The notes under the pieces: generated by a model
Databases searched by the model: none
Seen by the model: the letters and a program-made list of their open reading frames with translations, nothing else
What the model was told of the DNA's origin: nothing
Made by a program: the position numbers and the translations under genes
In this document: positions 33,431-43,469 of the stretch, piece after piece
Position numbering within the stretch: position 1 is the first letter of the stretch
How the letters are laid out: every line of letters begins with the position of its first letter
Assembly: GCF_042477335.2 (NCBI RefSeq)
Contig: NC_091250.1
Span: 62,131,384 to 62,195,383 of the forward strand
Origin: Ovis canadensis
Lineage: Eukaryota > Chordata > Mammalia > Artiodactyla > Bovidae
Direction of reading: 5' to 3'
DNA length: 64,000 nt

Positions 33431-33615
33431 GCAATTAGTGCCTTTTAGCTTTGGAACCATGCCCAGCAATGTGTGTGGATATAACTGCTGGCTGGTTGTT
33501 AAGTTGTTACCAACCACAGGGTTATTTCTTGTGGTCTCTGCCCCTGGTAACTGAAAGGAGGGGGTGCCCTGGCTGTAGGTGCTCGGATCCTTAATATAGA
33601 AAACACTTAGTAAGA
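33431..33615. other. Upstream flank of CCKAR, nothing recognised
   Basis: No repeat or motif claimed. Confidence 0.4.
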
Positions 33616-34110
33616 TTTTCCATTCATTCGTTTATGCATTCGTCCATTCATTCAGCACATGTTCACTGAGTGCCTTCCGCTTGCCAGGTACTTCTCTAAG
33701 CATATAAGCAAATAATGAACAAGATCATTTCAGATGTGTAAAGCACCACAGAGGAAGTCAAGCAGGAAGATATAATGGAGAGGAATGATGGATTGTGTGT
33801 GTGTGTGTGGGGGGGGGGTGTTGCTCATTTAGATGGGATGGTCAGGAAAGGCCTCTCACAGGAAGGGACCAAGATTGGAGAGCTGGATGACAAGGAGCAG
33901 GAAGGCTTGGGACAACTGGGGAAAGCTGCTTCTAGGCAGGAGGAGCAGTCTTTTGGGCAGAGGTCACAGCAAGAGCAAAGGCCCTGCATGGGAATGAACT
34001 TGGCCTGTTTGAGGAATAGTTAGAAGTAGGAATGAATGAGGGGCCAACGGTGGGAGATGGGGTTAGAGATGGGGGCCTGGCCAGGGCTCTGGGCTTTCTG
34101 TGAGGCTTTG
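33616..34110. mobile_element. Ancient mammalian repeat with a (TG)n(G)n tract
   Basis: TTCATTCAGCACATGTTCAC, GTGCCTTCCGCTTGCCAGGT, GGTCAGGAAAGGCCTCTCAC and CAGCAAGAGCAAAGGCCC follow a common old mammalian repeat, also seen at 42365. A TG run followed by about ten G lies at 33794-33818. Family not named. 34111-34479 holds nothing recognised. Confidence 0.5.
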
Positions 34111-34479
34111 TGGTGCCGGCAAGCTCCTCCAGCCCCTTCGTACATGTGGTGTCCTCTGCTGAGACCTTTGGGACAGCAGGTGACAGCAGAGGCTCTATGT
34201 TGCTCACAGCTGCTCAGCTGAGCTGAGACCTATCGAGACACTTCAGGGATCCCTCGTGCTTTGACAGCTTTCTCAGCTGACAGTCCTATGTGTTCTATCT
34301 TGGCTGATTCCCGGCCGAACATGGATGAACCGATGGGCATTTTTACCACCCAGGCTTGGGATGCGGGGCTGGGAAGAGACCGATATCTCTTTTCTTTGAA
34401 ACCACGAACAGCCCATGTTGGAGGCAATTAGTCGCAAGAACTAGAAATGTGAGGAATACTGGAGAAGCTTTAGCAGTTA

Positions 34480-34690
34480 TTAACAGAAGAGACAGACCCC
34501 AGATCAAGTCCTGGCTTCACTGGTTACCCGCTGGCAAGTACTGGGCAGGTTTCCTAACCCAAGACTCATTTCTTTCTGTCAAAGGGGGACCAAATGACTT
34601 CCCAGATACTTGTTATAAAGATTGATTGCCTCAGGACAGTGCCTGACACACAAAAAGTATTCAGTAAACCATAGATAATAAAAACGATCA
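34480..34690 (+). mobile_element. MIR SINE
   Basis: AAGTCCTGGCTTCACTGG, a diverged core, then AGGACAGTGCCTGACACACA and TATTCAGTAAACCATAGATA at the tail. Confidence 0.65.
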
Positions 34691-34691
34691 T

Positions 34692-34970
34692 TATGATTTT
34701 CCCTTTGATTTTCCTGGCTGCTCTGGGTCTTTACTGCTATGTGCCTGCTCTCTCTCATTTCAGCGAGCCGGGGCTGCTCTTTGCTGTGGCCTCGCATGGT
34801 GGTCGCCTCTCTCGTTGCAGAGCGCAGGCTCTAGGGCATGCGAGCTCAGCAATTGTGGTGCGTGGTTCCGTGGCATGTGGGATCTTCCTCAACCAGGGAT
34901 CAAACCCGTGTCCCCTGCATCGGCAGATTCTTATCCACAGTACCACCAGGGCAGTCCCTATTATTTTTCT
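34692..34970 (-). mobile_element. CHR-type SINE, antisense
   Basis: TTCCTGGCTGCTCTGGGTCT, GAGCGCAGGCTCTAGGGC, GGGATCTTCCTCAACCAGGG and CCACAGTACCACCAGGGCAG. 34971-35492 holds nothing recognised. Confidence 0.8.
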
Positions 34971-35492
34971 TTGATACACAAGGATTTGACTAAGAGTGGC
35001 CCCATGGTTTGCTGGTGAGAACGAGTGGTGGAATCCCCCTCATGGACCAGTGGCTGCGTCCTTGCTCCTCTTCCTGCAGTGGACAGCTTTCTTCATTATT
35101 CTATTTCCCGTAGCCTATCTGGAGCCAGAACCCCTGTCTCTGCCTCTCCTTCCTGCCTTGGTGCCTGTTGGCTGAATCTTCTCAGCCTGCAGACTGATAT
35201 GGACCCTGCCCACTAGAAGGGACCCAGAGCAGTACTGTCCTGATTTGGGGAGGGACAGATATTCAGATTTTGAGCCCTGGGTACAGCTGAATTTCACTAT
35301 GCTGTTCTTCTCAGCAGCTGACTGCTTCAGCTGCTTTAACTGGGCAGACATCACCATCCATAGCAGGTGCTTCCTATGGAGGTTCCTGAGGCCCGTCAGC
35401 TGCGGCTTCAGCCGCTGCAGGGAACCTCTGCCGCAGGTCCAAGAGCAGAGGAGCCAAGGGCTGGTTTCCACCTGCCCTGAACAAGGAGGATG

Positions 35493-35717
35493 CGTGTGTG
35501 TGTGCTAAGTCACTTCAGTTGTCCAACTCTGGAACCCCATGGACTGAAGCCCACCAAGCTCCTCTGCCCAAGGAAGTTTCCAGGCAAGAATACTGGAGTG
35601 GGTTACCATTTCCTCCTCCAAGGGATCTTCTTGACCCAGGGGTCGAACTGGCATTTCTTAAGTCTCCTGCATTGGCAGGTGGGTTGTTTACCACTAGCGC
35701 CACCTGGGAAGCCCTGA
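35493..35717 (-). mobile_element. Bov-tA SINE, antisense, with strong CTCF-like head
   Basis: Tail (GTGTGTGT), body (AGTCACTTCAGTTGTCCAAC) and the tRNA-like head in reverse. CCACTAGCGCCACCTGG at 35691-35707 reads CCAGGTGGCGCTAGTGG on the minus strand, a good CTCF core match. Confidence 0.9.
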
Positions 35718-35784
35718 ACTGAAATGGAGCTCAACTTGGAGCAAGTTCTTCCTTCCTCCATCCCTCCTTCCCTCCCTCCCTCCC

Positions 35785-36220
35785 TGCTGTTGAGTCCTGC
35801 CCTAAAGCCACAGGTGTGAGGCCTTGCACCGAGGCCCCAGAAGCAGAGCCCATAATCCAGGACACCTCCGAAGCTGACTGGGCCCTTTTGTAACCTCACT
35901 CAAAACCATGATAGTCACTAACAAGCTTCCTGACTCCCAACTAAGCAAAGATGCCCACCCACTCCAGTAAACACTCTATAGCGCCCCAACCAGTCACCTA
36001 ATGCCAGTCATCAAGCAGGACTTTTCTTTGTCTTGAGGCTCTACAAGTCGGCTATTAACCCACGAAAGGTCAGCTCTCCCTGGCCTGTCAGGAGTTGTTG
36101 GCCTACTGCGCTTGCAGGGCCCGCTTTATCTCTGCTCTTTGTTCTCAATAAACCCCCTCCTTTCTGAAATGCCCTGTATCTGAAAATTCTTTTCCGACCC
36201 ATGCTCAGACTGCCTCAACA
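35785..36220 (+). mobile_element. Solo LTR of gammaretrovirus (class I ERV) type
   Basis: 436 bases, TGCTGTTGAG...CTCAACA, flanked by CCTCCC on both sides (35779-35784 and 36221-36226). The duplication is partly obscured by CCCT-rich sequence on the left. AATAAA at 36147-36152 in TTGTTCTCAATAAACCCCC and a U5-like stretch (GTATCTGAAAATTCTTTTCC) are typical of class I LTRs. No internal viral genes. Oriented away from CCKAR. Confidence 0.78.
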
Positions 36221-36297
36221 CCTCCCTTCTTTTTCTCCTTCCTCCCCACCTTTCTACTCCATCTGTTCATCGGTTGGCAGGTAGCAAGGGTGCAGGG

Positions 36298-36515
36298 GGC
36301 TTTCCCGGTGGCTCAGCAGTAAAGAATCTGCCTGCAATGCCGCAGCCACAGGAGACGCTGGTTTGATGCCTGGGTCAAGGAAGGTCCCCTGGAGGAGGGC
36401 TTGGCAATCCACTTCAGTATCCTTGCTTAGAGAATATCACGGACAGAGGAGCCTACCGGACTACAGTCCATGGAGTAGAGTCGAACACGACTGAAGCAAC
36501 TTAGCCCACACACAC
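36298..36515 (+). mobile_element. Bov-tA SINE
   Basis: GGCTTTCCCGGTGGCTCAGC to GACTGAAGCAACTTAGCCC and (CA)n. Related AAGGGTGCAGG / AAGGATGCAGG flanks suggest a diverged target-site duplication. Confidence 0.9.
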
Positions 36516-36589
36516 ACAAGGATGCAGGTGGGTGCTGGAGGTTTTGTGAACTCAGAAGGAGTCAGCGTGGCACATTTGAGTGCTGTGCT

Positions 36590-36785
36590 TTACAAGCTTT
36601 AGTGCAAATCTGAATCAGCTGAGTTAGTGGTTAAAAATTGGGATCCCCAGGCTCCCTTCCTGGGATTCTGATTCTTCAGCCCCAGGCATGGGCATCTGCA
36701 TTTTTATCCAGCATTCCTGGTGCTTCAGAGGCCAGTGATCTCAGGGTCACTCTCAGGAGGCTCCCTGGAAGCCGTTATGCCGGTG
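36590..36785. mobile_element. MER5-like hAT DNA-transposon relic
   Basis: GTGCAAATCTGAATCAGCTG, GGATCCCCAGGCTCCCTTCC, GATTCTGATTCTTCAGCCCC and the GGTGCTTCAGAGGCCAGTGA end. Confidence 0.55.
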
Positions 36786-36829
36786 AGCGCGGGCATCAGA
36801 CAACAGTAACCTAAGCCTGTTCTCTACCC

Positions 36830-37000
36830 CGCTACCTCCGCTGTGATCATCAACAACTTAATTGGCCTTTCTGAGTCTCAGCTTGCTCATCTGTAAAATG
36901 CATATAGCCCAGCACTATCTATAAACAAAGCAACACATAGAAGGCACCTCAGACAATGCCTGGAACTTAGGGCTGGACTCTAATAATTATTGTCAGTGGA
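36830..37000 (+). mobile_element. MIR SINE, diverged
   Basis: GAGTCTCAGCTTGCTCATCT, GTAAAATGCATATAGCCC and ACAATGCCTGGAACTTAGGG. Confidence 0.55.
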
Positions 37001-37184
37001 GAAGTTTAATCCCGAGGATCCTCTATTTGTAGCTGTTATCACGGCCAGATTAAGGGCTCATGTCTCCAGCACCTGAACACAGTGCTTGGCATACAGTATG
37101 TGCTTGGGAAATGGAAATAAATAAAGTGTAAAACATCAGGAGTGTCAATATTGCATTGCTTATTCTTCCCTTTTATATCTCTAT

Positions 37185-37312
37185 CTGAAGAAGGAAATGG
37201 CAACCCTCTCAAGTATTCTTGCCTGTGAAGTCCCATGGACAGAGAAGCCTGGTGGGCTACAGTCCAGTGTTTCTAAGAGCCGGACATGGCTTAGGGACTA
37301 AACAACAGCAGC
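37185..37312 (+). mobile_element. Bov-tA/Bov-A body fragment
   Basis: GAAGGAAATGGCAACCCTCT to GGACATGGCTTAGGGACTAA and AACAGCAGCAAT. The tRNA-like head is missing. Confidence 0.85.
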
Positions 37313-37824
37313 AATATCTCTGTCACATCTGTTCTTTTCCTGGCCATCTCTGGATTTTTTGCTCTGAGTTTCTGAGCCAGTGTTACTGTAGAATTTAACT
37401 GAAAAAGAGAAAATTCTAACAAGAAACCATAGTGCTTTCAAGATGAGAGCTGATGCATTTCTCAGGGCGTTAGTCTTTATTTCACTCCTTGGTGCACATT
37501 TATTGAATGCCTTCTAAGTGCCAGGCACGGTGCCAGGTGCTGGGGAAAAGCCCTGAGCCAAGTTGATGGAATCCCGCCCTCAGGAAATTCTCGGTCCACT
37601 GCGGGACACAGGCCATAAACAGATGGGGCAAAATTGAAGTAGTCCTCTTGTCTCAGAGTCCTGTTCCTTAACTGGGCACAGGCCCAGACGAACTGATAAA
37701 AATTGACTGAACTGAGCTGAAAAATTGCCTCCCCTTTCTCTGAAACACACAGGTTGGGTGCCTCCTGTGGTCCACGATGCCCTTTGGGTCCTAGGACACT
37801 GTCCTAGAGAGACAGAGCATGAGC
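37313..37824. other. Intergenic with an ancient-repeat stretch
   Basis: About 37485-37640 (TTTATTGAATGCCTTCTAAG, GTGCCAGGCACGGTGCCAGG) is an old mammalian repeat. Nothing else is recognised. Confidence 0.45.
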
Positions 37825-38067
37825 TATCTTTTTTTTAGGTTTGTAAATTTTAAAAATTTATTCTTAACTGAAGGATAATTGCTTTACACGTGTTAGTTTC
37901 TGGTGTACAACATCGTGAATCAGCTATATGTATACATATATCCCCTCCCTCTTGAGCCTCTCTCTGACCCCTCCCATGCCACCCGCTACGTCATCACAGA
38001 GCACTGAGCTGGGCTCCCCGTGCTAGATAGCTGCTTCCCACTAGCTCTCTATTTTATACATGGCAGG
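37825..38067 (-). mobile_element. Bovine-type L1 3' end, antisense
   Basis: T-rich start, AACTGAAGGATAATTGCTTT, CCCCTCCCTCTTGAGCC and CATCACAGAGCACTGAGC. It is cut by a SINE insertion at 38068. Confidence 0.82.
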
Positions 38068-38074
38068 AGTGTAT

Positions 38075-38342
38075 TTTATACACTCCAGTACTCTTGCCTG
38101 GCAAATCCCATGGACGGAGGAGCCTGGTGGGCTGCAGTCCATGGGGTCGCTAAGAGTCGGACAAGACTGAGCGACTTCACTTTCACTTTTCACTTTCCTG
38201 CATTGGAGAAGGAAATGGCAACCCACGCCAGTGTTCTTGCCTGGAGAATCCCAGGGACGGGGGAGCCTGGTGGGCTGCCTTCTCTGGGGTCACACAGAGT
38301 CGGACACTACTGAAGCGACTTAGCAGCAGCAGCAGCAGCAGC
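38075..38342 (+). mobile_element. Bov-A2 SINE, first of two insertions at one site
   Basis: Two Bov-A units with a TTTCACTTTTCACTTTCC linker and a (CAG)n tail. AGTGTAT occurs on both sides (38068-38074 and 38343-38349). Confidence 0.9.
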
Positions 38343-38354
38343 AGTGTATATAGA

Positions 38355-38660
38355 GAGCTTCCCTGGTGACTCAGTTGGTAAAGAATCTACCTGCAATGCA
38401 GGAGACCCTGGTTCGATTCCTGGATTGGGAAGGGTTAGACTACCCACTCCAGTATTTTGGGGCTTCCCTGGTGGCTCAGACAGTAAAGAATCCTCCTGTA
38501 ATGTGGGAGACTTGAGTTTGATCCTTGGGTTGGGAAGATCCCCTGGAGGAGGGCATGGCAACCCACTCCTGTATTCTTGCCTGGAGAATCCCCACGGACA
38601 GAGGAGCCTGGCAGGCTATAGTCCGTGGGGTCACACAACTGAAGCGCCTAAGGACAGCAC
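38355..38660 (+). mobile_element. Tandem Bov-tA: truncated copy fused to a complete copy
   Basis: The first head (GCTTCCCTGGTGACTCAGTT) breaks off after CCACTCCAGTATTTT near 38457. A complete Bov-tA head-to-tail copy follows (GGGGCTTCCCTGGTGGCTCA to CTGAAGCGCCTAAGG). The pair as a whole lies between AGTGTATATAG and AGTGTATGTAG, as if inserted as one unit. Confidence 0.82.
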
Positions 38661-38667
38661 AGTGTAT

Positions 38668-39379
38668 GTAGAATATGAGCTGTCCATTACCCTTGGATAA
38701 TGGCCCCCTTGGTAGTGCTCCCCAAATTGTTCTCCATCTTTAGAAACAATTGTTCTAAAACACCTAAGATTTGTTTGTATTTTTTCCTTATTATAACTGA
38801 ATCACATGCTCCTTGCAAAATTTTTTTTTAATAAAGAAAAATAGATAAGTATAAATATCACACAAACATAATTCAGGACCCCACATGATTGAAACACAGT
38901 CCAGAAGCCAGAGGTAGTTAACAGGTAATGGCAGGTTGAGGATTCCCAGTTCTTACGGCAGCCTGACATTTCTTCAGGTTCTCTTGCCTCTGCTCTGCAA
39001 TTTGCTCTCTCTGCTGCTCAAATGTCACTGTCTAAATTCTTTATTCCTCATCCTCTTTCCAAACCTAGCCACACCGCTGCCTGCCGGCTAGGGTTTTTCT
39101 CTTTTCCTCCCTGTAAACATCTCAGACTTCTGGAAGTGCCTGACAGGAACTCCGCTCCCTCTTCACCCTATGCTGGTCACACTGGGCTCCTCAGGTCGGG
39201 GAGGGGGCATGCTGAGGTTCTGGTACAATCCGGCTGCCCTCAGAGGACTGTGTGTGACCCCTCTGAAGGGGGTCTTCTCCCCCTTCTTGAGAAATCGCAG
39301 TGGATCTTTTCTGATAAGTGAAAAACCCCTCCTAACTACAGAGAAAAGCAAGCATCATGTCTGTGTCTGACGAAGCTGT
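38668..39379. other. Intergenic, nothing recognised
   Basis: An A/T-rich tract lies near 38820-38850. No domain-bearing frame. Confidence 0.45.
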
Positions 39380-39539
39380 CACTTAGCAAGTCGTGGCTGG
39401 GTTTGGACAAGTAGCTTTTCTGTCTTTATTTCCTCACCTTAAAATGGGTTAACAGAGGTAACGCCTACTTCAGAGGAATGCTGGGACATCTTGCATCACA
39501 GTGTGTTTAAAGCACACAGCCTAGTGTTTGGCATGTCGT

Positions 39540-39759
39540 CTGTGTGCTAAGTGCCTTCAGCCATGTCTGACTCTTTGCGACCCTCTGGACTGTAGCCCGC
39601 CAGGCTCCTCTGTCTGTGGGATTCTCCAGGCAAGTATACTGCAGTGGGTTGCCATGCCCTCCTCCAGGGGATCTTCCTGACCCAGGGACTGAACCCGCAT
39701 CTCATGACTCCTGCACTGGCAGGTGGGTTCTCTACCACTAGCACCACCCTGGAAGCCCC
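39540..39759 (-). mobile_element. Bov-tA SINE, antisense, inside the MIR
   Basis: CTGTGTGCTAAGTGCCTTCA to CACCACCCTGGAAGCCCC. TGGCATGTC lies on both sides. Confidence 0.92.
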
Positions 39760-39770
39760 TGGCATGTCAT

Positions 39771-40049
39771 GCTGCTGCTGCTGCTGCTAAGTCGCTTCAG
39801 TCGTGTCCGACTCTGTGTGACCCCAGAGTAGGCAGCCCACCAGGCTCCCCCGTCCCTGGGATTCTCCAGGCAAGAACACTGGAGTGGGTTGCCATTTCCT
39901 TCTCCAATGCATGAAAGTGAAAAGTGAAAGTGAAATCGCTCAGTCGTGTCCGACTCTTAGCGACCTCATGGACTGCAGCCTACCAGGGTCCTCCGTCCAG
40001 GGGATTTTCCAGGCAAGAGTATTGGAGTGGGGTGCCATTGCCCTCTCCG
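39771..40049 (-). mobile_element. Bov-A2 SINE, antisense, in the same target site
   Basis: (CTG)n tail in reverse, two Bov-A units with a GTGAAAAGTGAAAGTGAAAT linker. Exact TGGCATGTCAT at 39760-39770 and 40050-40060. Confidence 0.94.
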
Positions 40050-40145
40050 TGGCATGTCATAGGGCTTAGTAAATAATAATATGCCATGTTTCATGTTGAC
40101 AGAAACATTTAAATCATCTTTAATACCAGTGCCTCAAGATAATGT

Positions 40146-40408
40146 GGAGGAAGACACGGCAACCCACTCCAGTACTCTTGCCTGGAAAGTCCCGTGGACG
40201 GAGGAGCCTGGTGGGCTGCTGTTCATGGGGTCGCACAGAGTTGGACAGGACTGATGTGACTTACTTTGCATGCATGCATGGGAGAAGGCAATGGCAGCCC
40301 ACTCCAGTGTTCTTGCCTGGAGAATCCCAGGGACAGAAGAGCTAGGTGGGCTGCCGTCTATGGGTCGCACAGAGTCGGACACAACTGAAATGACTTTGCA
40401 GCAGCAGC
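40146..40408 (+). mobile_element. Bov-A2 SINE with target-site duplication
   Basis: Two Bov-A units joined through a CATGCATGCATGG linker, with a (CAG)n tail. AAGATAATGT at 40136-40145 and 40409-40418. Confidence 0.94.
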
Positions 40409-40418
40409 AAGATAATGT

Positions 40419-40739
40419 TTGTTAAAAATTTGGAGGCTATCTGTCCAGACTTCACATCTATACAATTAAAAAACAAACAAACAAAAAAACCCAAATTTGA
40501 ACTCCTGCCTTATATACAAGATTCATCCTACTTAACATTTTTTGAAAATGTATTTTTAAGATAGAATTTTCCCTCAAAATGAGAAACATGGCTTTTTAGG
40601 GTTCTGAAAACCTTATTTTTTAAACATTTAGGTAAGAAAGTTAAAATATTATAACCCCATCATCCAGCGAATTTGAAAAGTGTTTTGCTTATGTACTAGT
40701 TTGCATATTTATTGTTTTCACCTAGTATTCTTTCATCAT
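40419..40739. other. AT-rich intergenic, nothing recognised
   Basis: Includes an (AAAC)n-like stretch near 40468-40492. Confidence 0.45.
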
Positions 40740-42215
40740 CATGTTTCAGCACTTCTCTATGGTATTATTTTCAGGGTTGTCTATTTTTTCATTAATGGAC
40801 ACCACTGGTGGCCTGAGGCCTGGGCAAATAGTTTTCCAAAGTGATCAGATTCATTATATAAGGCTGCTGTTTATTAGTACTGGCCTATTATACTTTTCAT
40901 CAGCATTTGGTATTGTTAGTTCACATTTTTATTTTGCTAATTTAATCATAAAAGGTACCTCATGGTTGTTTAAATTTTCATTTTCCCTTTTAATTGAAGT
41001 ATAGTTGATTTACAGCATTACATTAATTTCAGGTGTACTGCATATTCAGGCAATATTTTGATTGATTATAATTCCTATATGGTTATTATAAAATGTAGGC
41101 TATACACCCTATGTTGTGCATTACATCCTTGTATCTTGTCTATTTTCTACCTAGTTGTCTGTATCTCTTAACCCCCTACCCCATCTTGCTCCTCTCCCTG
41201 CCCTTTTTCCCGCTGGTAACCACTCGTTTGTTCCCTGTGTCTGAGTCTGTTCCTGTTTTGCTGTATTCATCCATTTGTTTCATTTTTCTAGATTCCACGT
41301 GTTAAGTGGAAACCTACAGTGTTTGTCTTTCTTGCCGGGAGAAATACCAATCACGTCAGATATGCAGATGACACCACCCTTATGGCAGAAAGTGAAGAGG
41401 AGCTAAAAAGCCTCTTGATGAAAGTGAAAGAGGAGATAGCTCAACATTCAGAAAACGAAGATCATGGCATCTGGTCCCATCACTTCATGGCAAATAGATG
41501 GGGAAACAGTGGAAAGTGTCAGACTTTATTTTTGGGGGGCTCCAAAATCACTGCAGATGGTGACTGCAGCCATGAAATTAAAAGACGTTTACTCCTTGGA
41601 AGAAAAGTTATGACCAGCCTAGATAGTATATTCAAAAGCAGAGACATTACTTTGCCGACTAAGGTCTGTCTAGTCAAGGCTATGGTTTTTCCAGTGGTCA
41701 TGTATGGATGTGAGAGTTGGACTGTGAAGAAGGCTGAGTGCCAAAGAATTGATGCCTTTGAACTGTGGTGTTGGAGAAGACCCTTGAGAGTCCCTTGGAC
41801 TGCAAGGAGATCCAACCAGTCCATTCTGAAGGAGATCAGCCCTGGGATTTCTTTGGAAGGAATGATGCTAAAGCTGAAACTCCAGTACTTTGGCCACCCC
41901 ATGCGAAGAGTTGACTCATTGTACAAGACTCTGATGCTGGGAGGGATTGGGGGCAGGAGGAGAAGGGGACGACAGAGGATGAGATGGCTGGATGGCATCA
42001 CGGACTCGATGGACTTGAGTCTGAGTGAACTCCGGGAGATGGTGATGGACAGGGAGGCCTGGCGTGCTGTAATTCATGGGGTCGCAAAGAGTCGGACACG
42101 ACTGAGCGACTGAACTGAGCTGAACTGACTTCCTTCACTGAGCATAATACCCTCCAGGTCCTTCCATGTTGTTGCTAAATGGCAAATTCTCATTCCTTTT
42201 TATGACTAAGATAAT
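40740..42215 (-). mobile_element. Old L1 fragments, antisense, interrupted by BovB
   Basis: 40740-40985 resembles the region before the L1 3' end in reverse. 40986-41328 (TTTTAATTGAAGTATAGTTG, CCTGTGTCTGAGTCTGTTCC) continues after the BovB at 42122-42215 (TTCACTGAGCATAATACCCT, CCTTCCATGTTGTTGC). Confidence 0.65.
41329..42121 (+). mobile_element. BovB with reverse-transcriptase remnant
   Basis: Begins in the RT domain at the catalytic [12 protein letters not shown] motif (about 41358) and runs to the ACTGAGCTGAACTGAC end. An open frame of 264 codons (41319-42113) runs through it, but compared with the copy at 48.6 kb the stretch after KVKEE is shortened and out of the parental frame, so it is an accidental frame in a 5'-truncated element. 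Confidence 0.92.
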
Positions 42216-42364
42216 TTGCATGTCTTTTATTACCAGAGATGCTCTATATTTTCCATGGGTTTATTTTCTAGCTGTATTTCTTCTTCTGTCACTGTGTAAA
42301 CCTAGGAGAAGCCAGAACATTCTTTATGAATGGTTTATGTGCTTTGCCTATTTCTTTGTTAAAT
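42216..42364. other. AT-rich intergenic, nothing recognised
   Basis: Between L1-derived DNA and the ancient repeat that follows. Confidence 0.35.
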
Positions 42365-42680
42365 CAGCAAATATCTATTGAACACCTAGTATGTGCCAGG
42401 AACTGATGTTGGTACTGTTCACAGCAGTGACTAAAACAAAGTCCCTCCCTTAACTGAGCTCCCATCCTAGCGAGGCACACACACACAAACATGAAAGTAA
42501 AGAGAGCACACAATATCAGTATATTAGTTCTTGCAGGGAAACAAGGCCAGACTAGGGGATGCAGAGGGATGGGTGACCAGAGAAGGTCTTTCTGAGGAGG
42601 TGACATCTGAGCAGAGATCTAAATGAACTGAGTCTCATGACTATCTGGGAAAAGAACATTCCACACAGGGTATTTACTGC
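42365..42680. mobile_element. Ancient mammalian repeat, same group as 33616-34110
   Basis: ATATCTATTGAACACCTAGT, ATGTGCCAGGAACTGATGTT, AGAGAAGGTCTTTCTGAGGA and GAAAAGAACATTCCACACAG. Confidence 0.55.
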
Positions 42681-42799
42681 CGCATTAAAAGGTTTTTCTC
42701 ATCACTTGACAGGAAAGCTGCCTACAGAGTTGACAATGATATCTCATTTACAATTAACTGCCATAAACTGCTGTGTGTAGCACAGACTACATCCCTTTT

Positions 42800-43210
42800 C
42801 CCCTTTCTTATATATAATTGGAGCTCCAATCTTTCACTGGGCGCATGGCTGCCTAGAATTTATGTTATATATTTCCAGCCTTCTTTGCAGTTACACGTGG
42901 TTCTGTGATAAGGTCTGGCCAATGGGAAATAGGCAGAAATGAATATGCAGCTTCTGAGAAGTATCTTTGCAGAGAAGGAGCATACTCTTTTCTTTCCTTT
43001 TCATCTTTCCTCTGACTAGAATGAAGATATGAGCACTGGAGCTGAAGCAGTCATTTTGTACCCAGAGACAGGTACCAAAGTTGAATGTAGCTGAAACCTG
43101 GATACTAACAGAAACGTGGATCCCTGATGGTCTTAGAATTTATATACTAGCCAGCCCTGGACTGCTTCCAAAGAAAAATAAATTTATTTTATTAAGCCAT
43201 ATTTTTTTTT
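42800..43210 (+). mobile_element. Ancient LTR-like or MER-type repeat
   Basis: GGTCTGGCCAATGGGAAATA, CTGAAGCAGTCATTTTGTAC, GTGGATCCCTGATGGTC, CCAGCCCTGGACTGCTTCC and a terminal AATAAATTTATTTTATTAAG resemble an old mammalian repeat that ends in a polyadenylation signal. Family not named. Confidence 0.45.
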
Positions 43211-43469
43211 TCCATTTGCAACCTAATCCTAACTAAAACAGTGTGGAGTAGAGCCTGCATATTTAATTGATTCAATTCTCACGTGATTCTTCAGCTGCAC
43301 TCAGGATGCATCATGGGAGCAGTCATTCTCATGTTCATCTTTTCCAGCCCCTGGTGGGTCTGATTCCTTCCCTCCTAGTCAGGGTCTACTGTTCTTCAGG
43401 GCCCTGCTGCATCCGTCTCCAAACGGCCTTCTCCAGTTTACAGCCCTCATGACTCTGCCTTTTCTTTTA

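Larger units (their letters stand above)
39380..40080 (+). mobile_element. MIR SINE split by two later SINEs
   Basis: The core before 39539 (CTTTATTTCCTCACCTTAAA, GGTTAACAGAGGTAACGCC, CACAGCCTAGTGTTTGGCAT) and the tail after 40050 (AGGGCTTAGTAAATAATAAT) are one MIR interrupted by 39540-40049. Confidence 0.7.

Noticed and set aside
4125..36220. A coding endogenous retrovirus
   Set aside because: Only solo LTRs are present. No gag, protease, polymerase or envelope sequence was found next to any of them.
36298..36400. tRNA-Glu-like sequences at many places
   Set aside because: They are the heads of Bov-tA and CHR SINEs with SINE bodies attached, not tRNA genes.
41319..42113. 264-codon open frame as a host gene
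   Set aside because: It is a truncated BovB reverse-transcriptase remnant ([12 protein letters not shown]) with the characteristic BovB 3' end. The frame is a shifted composite.
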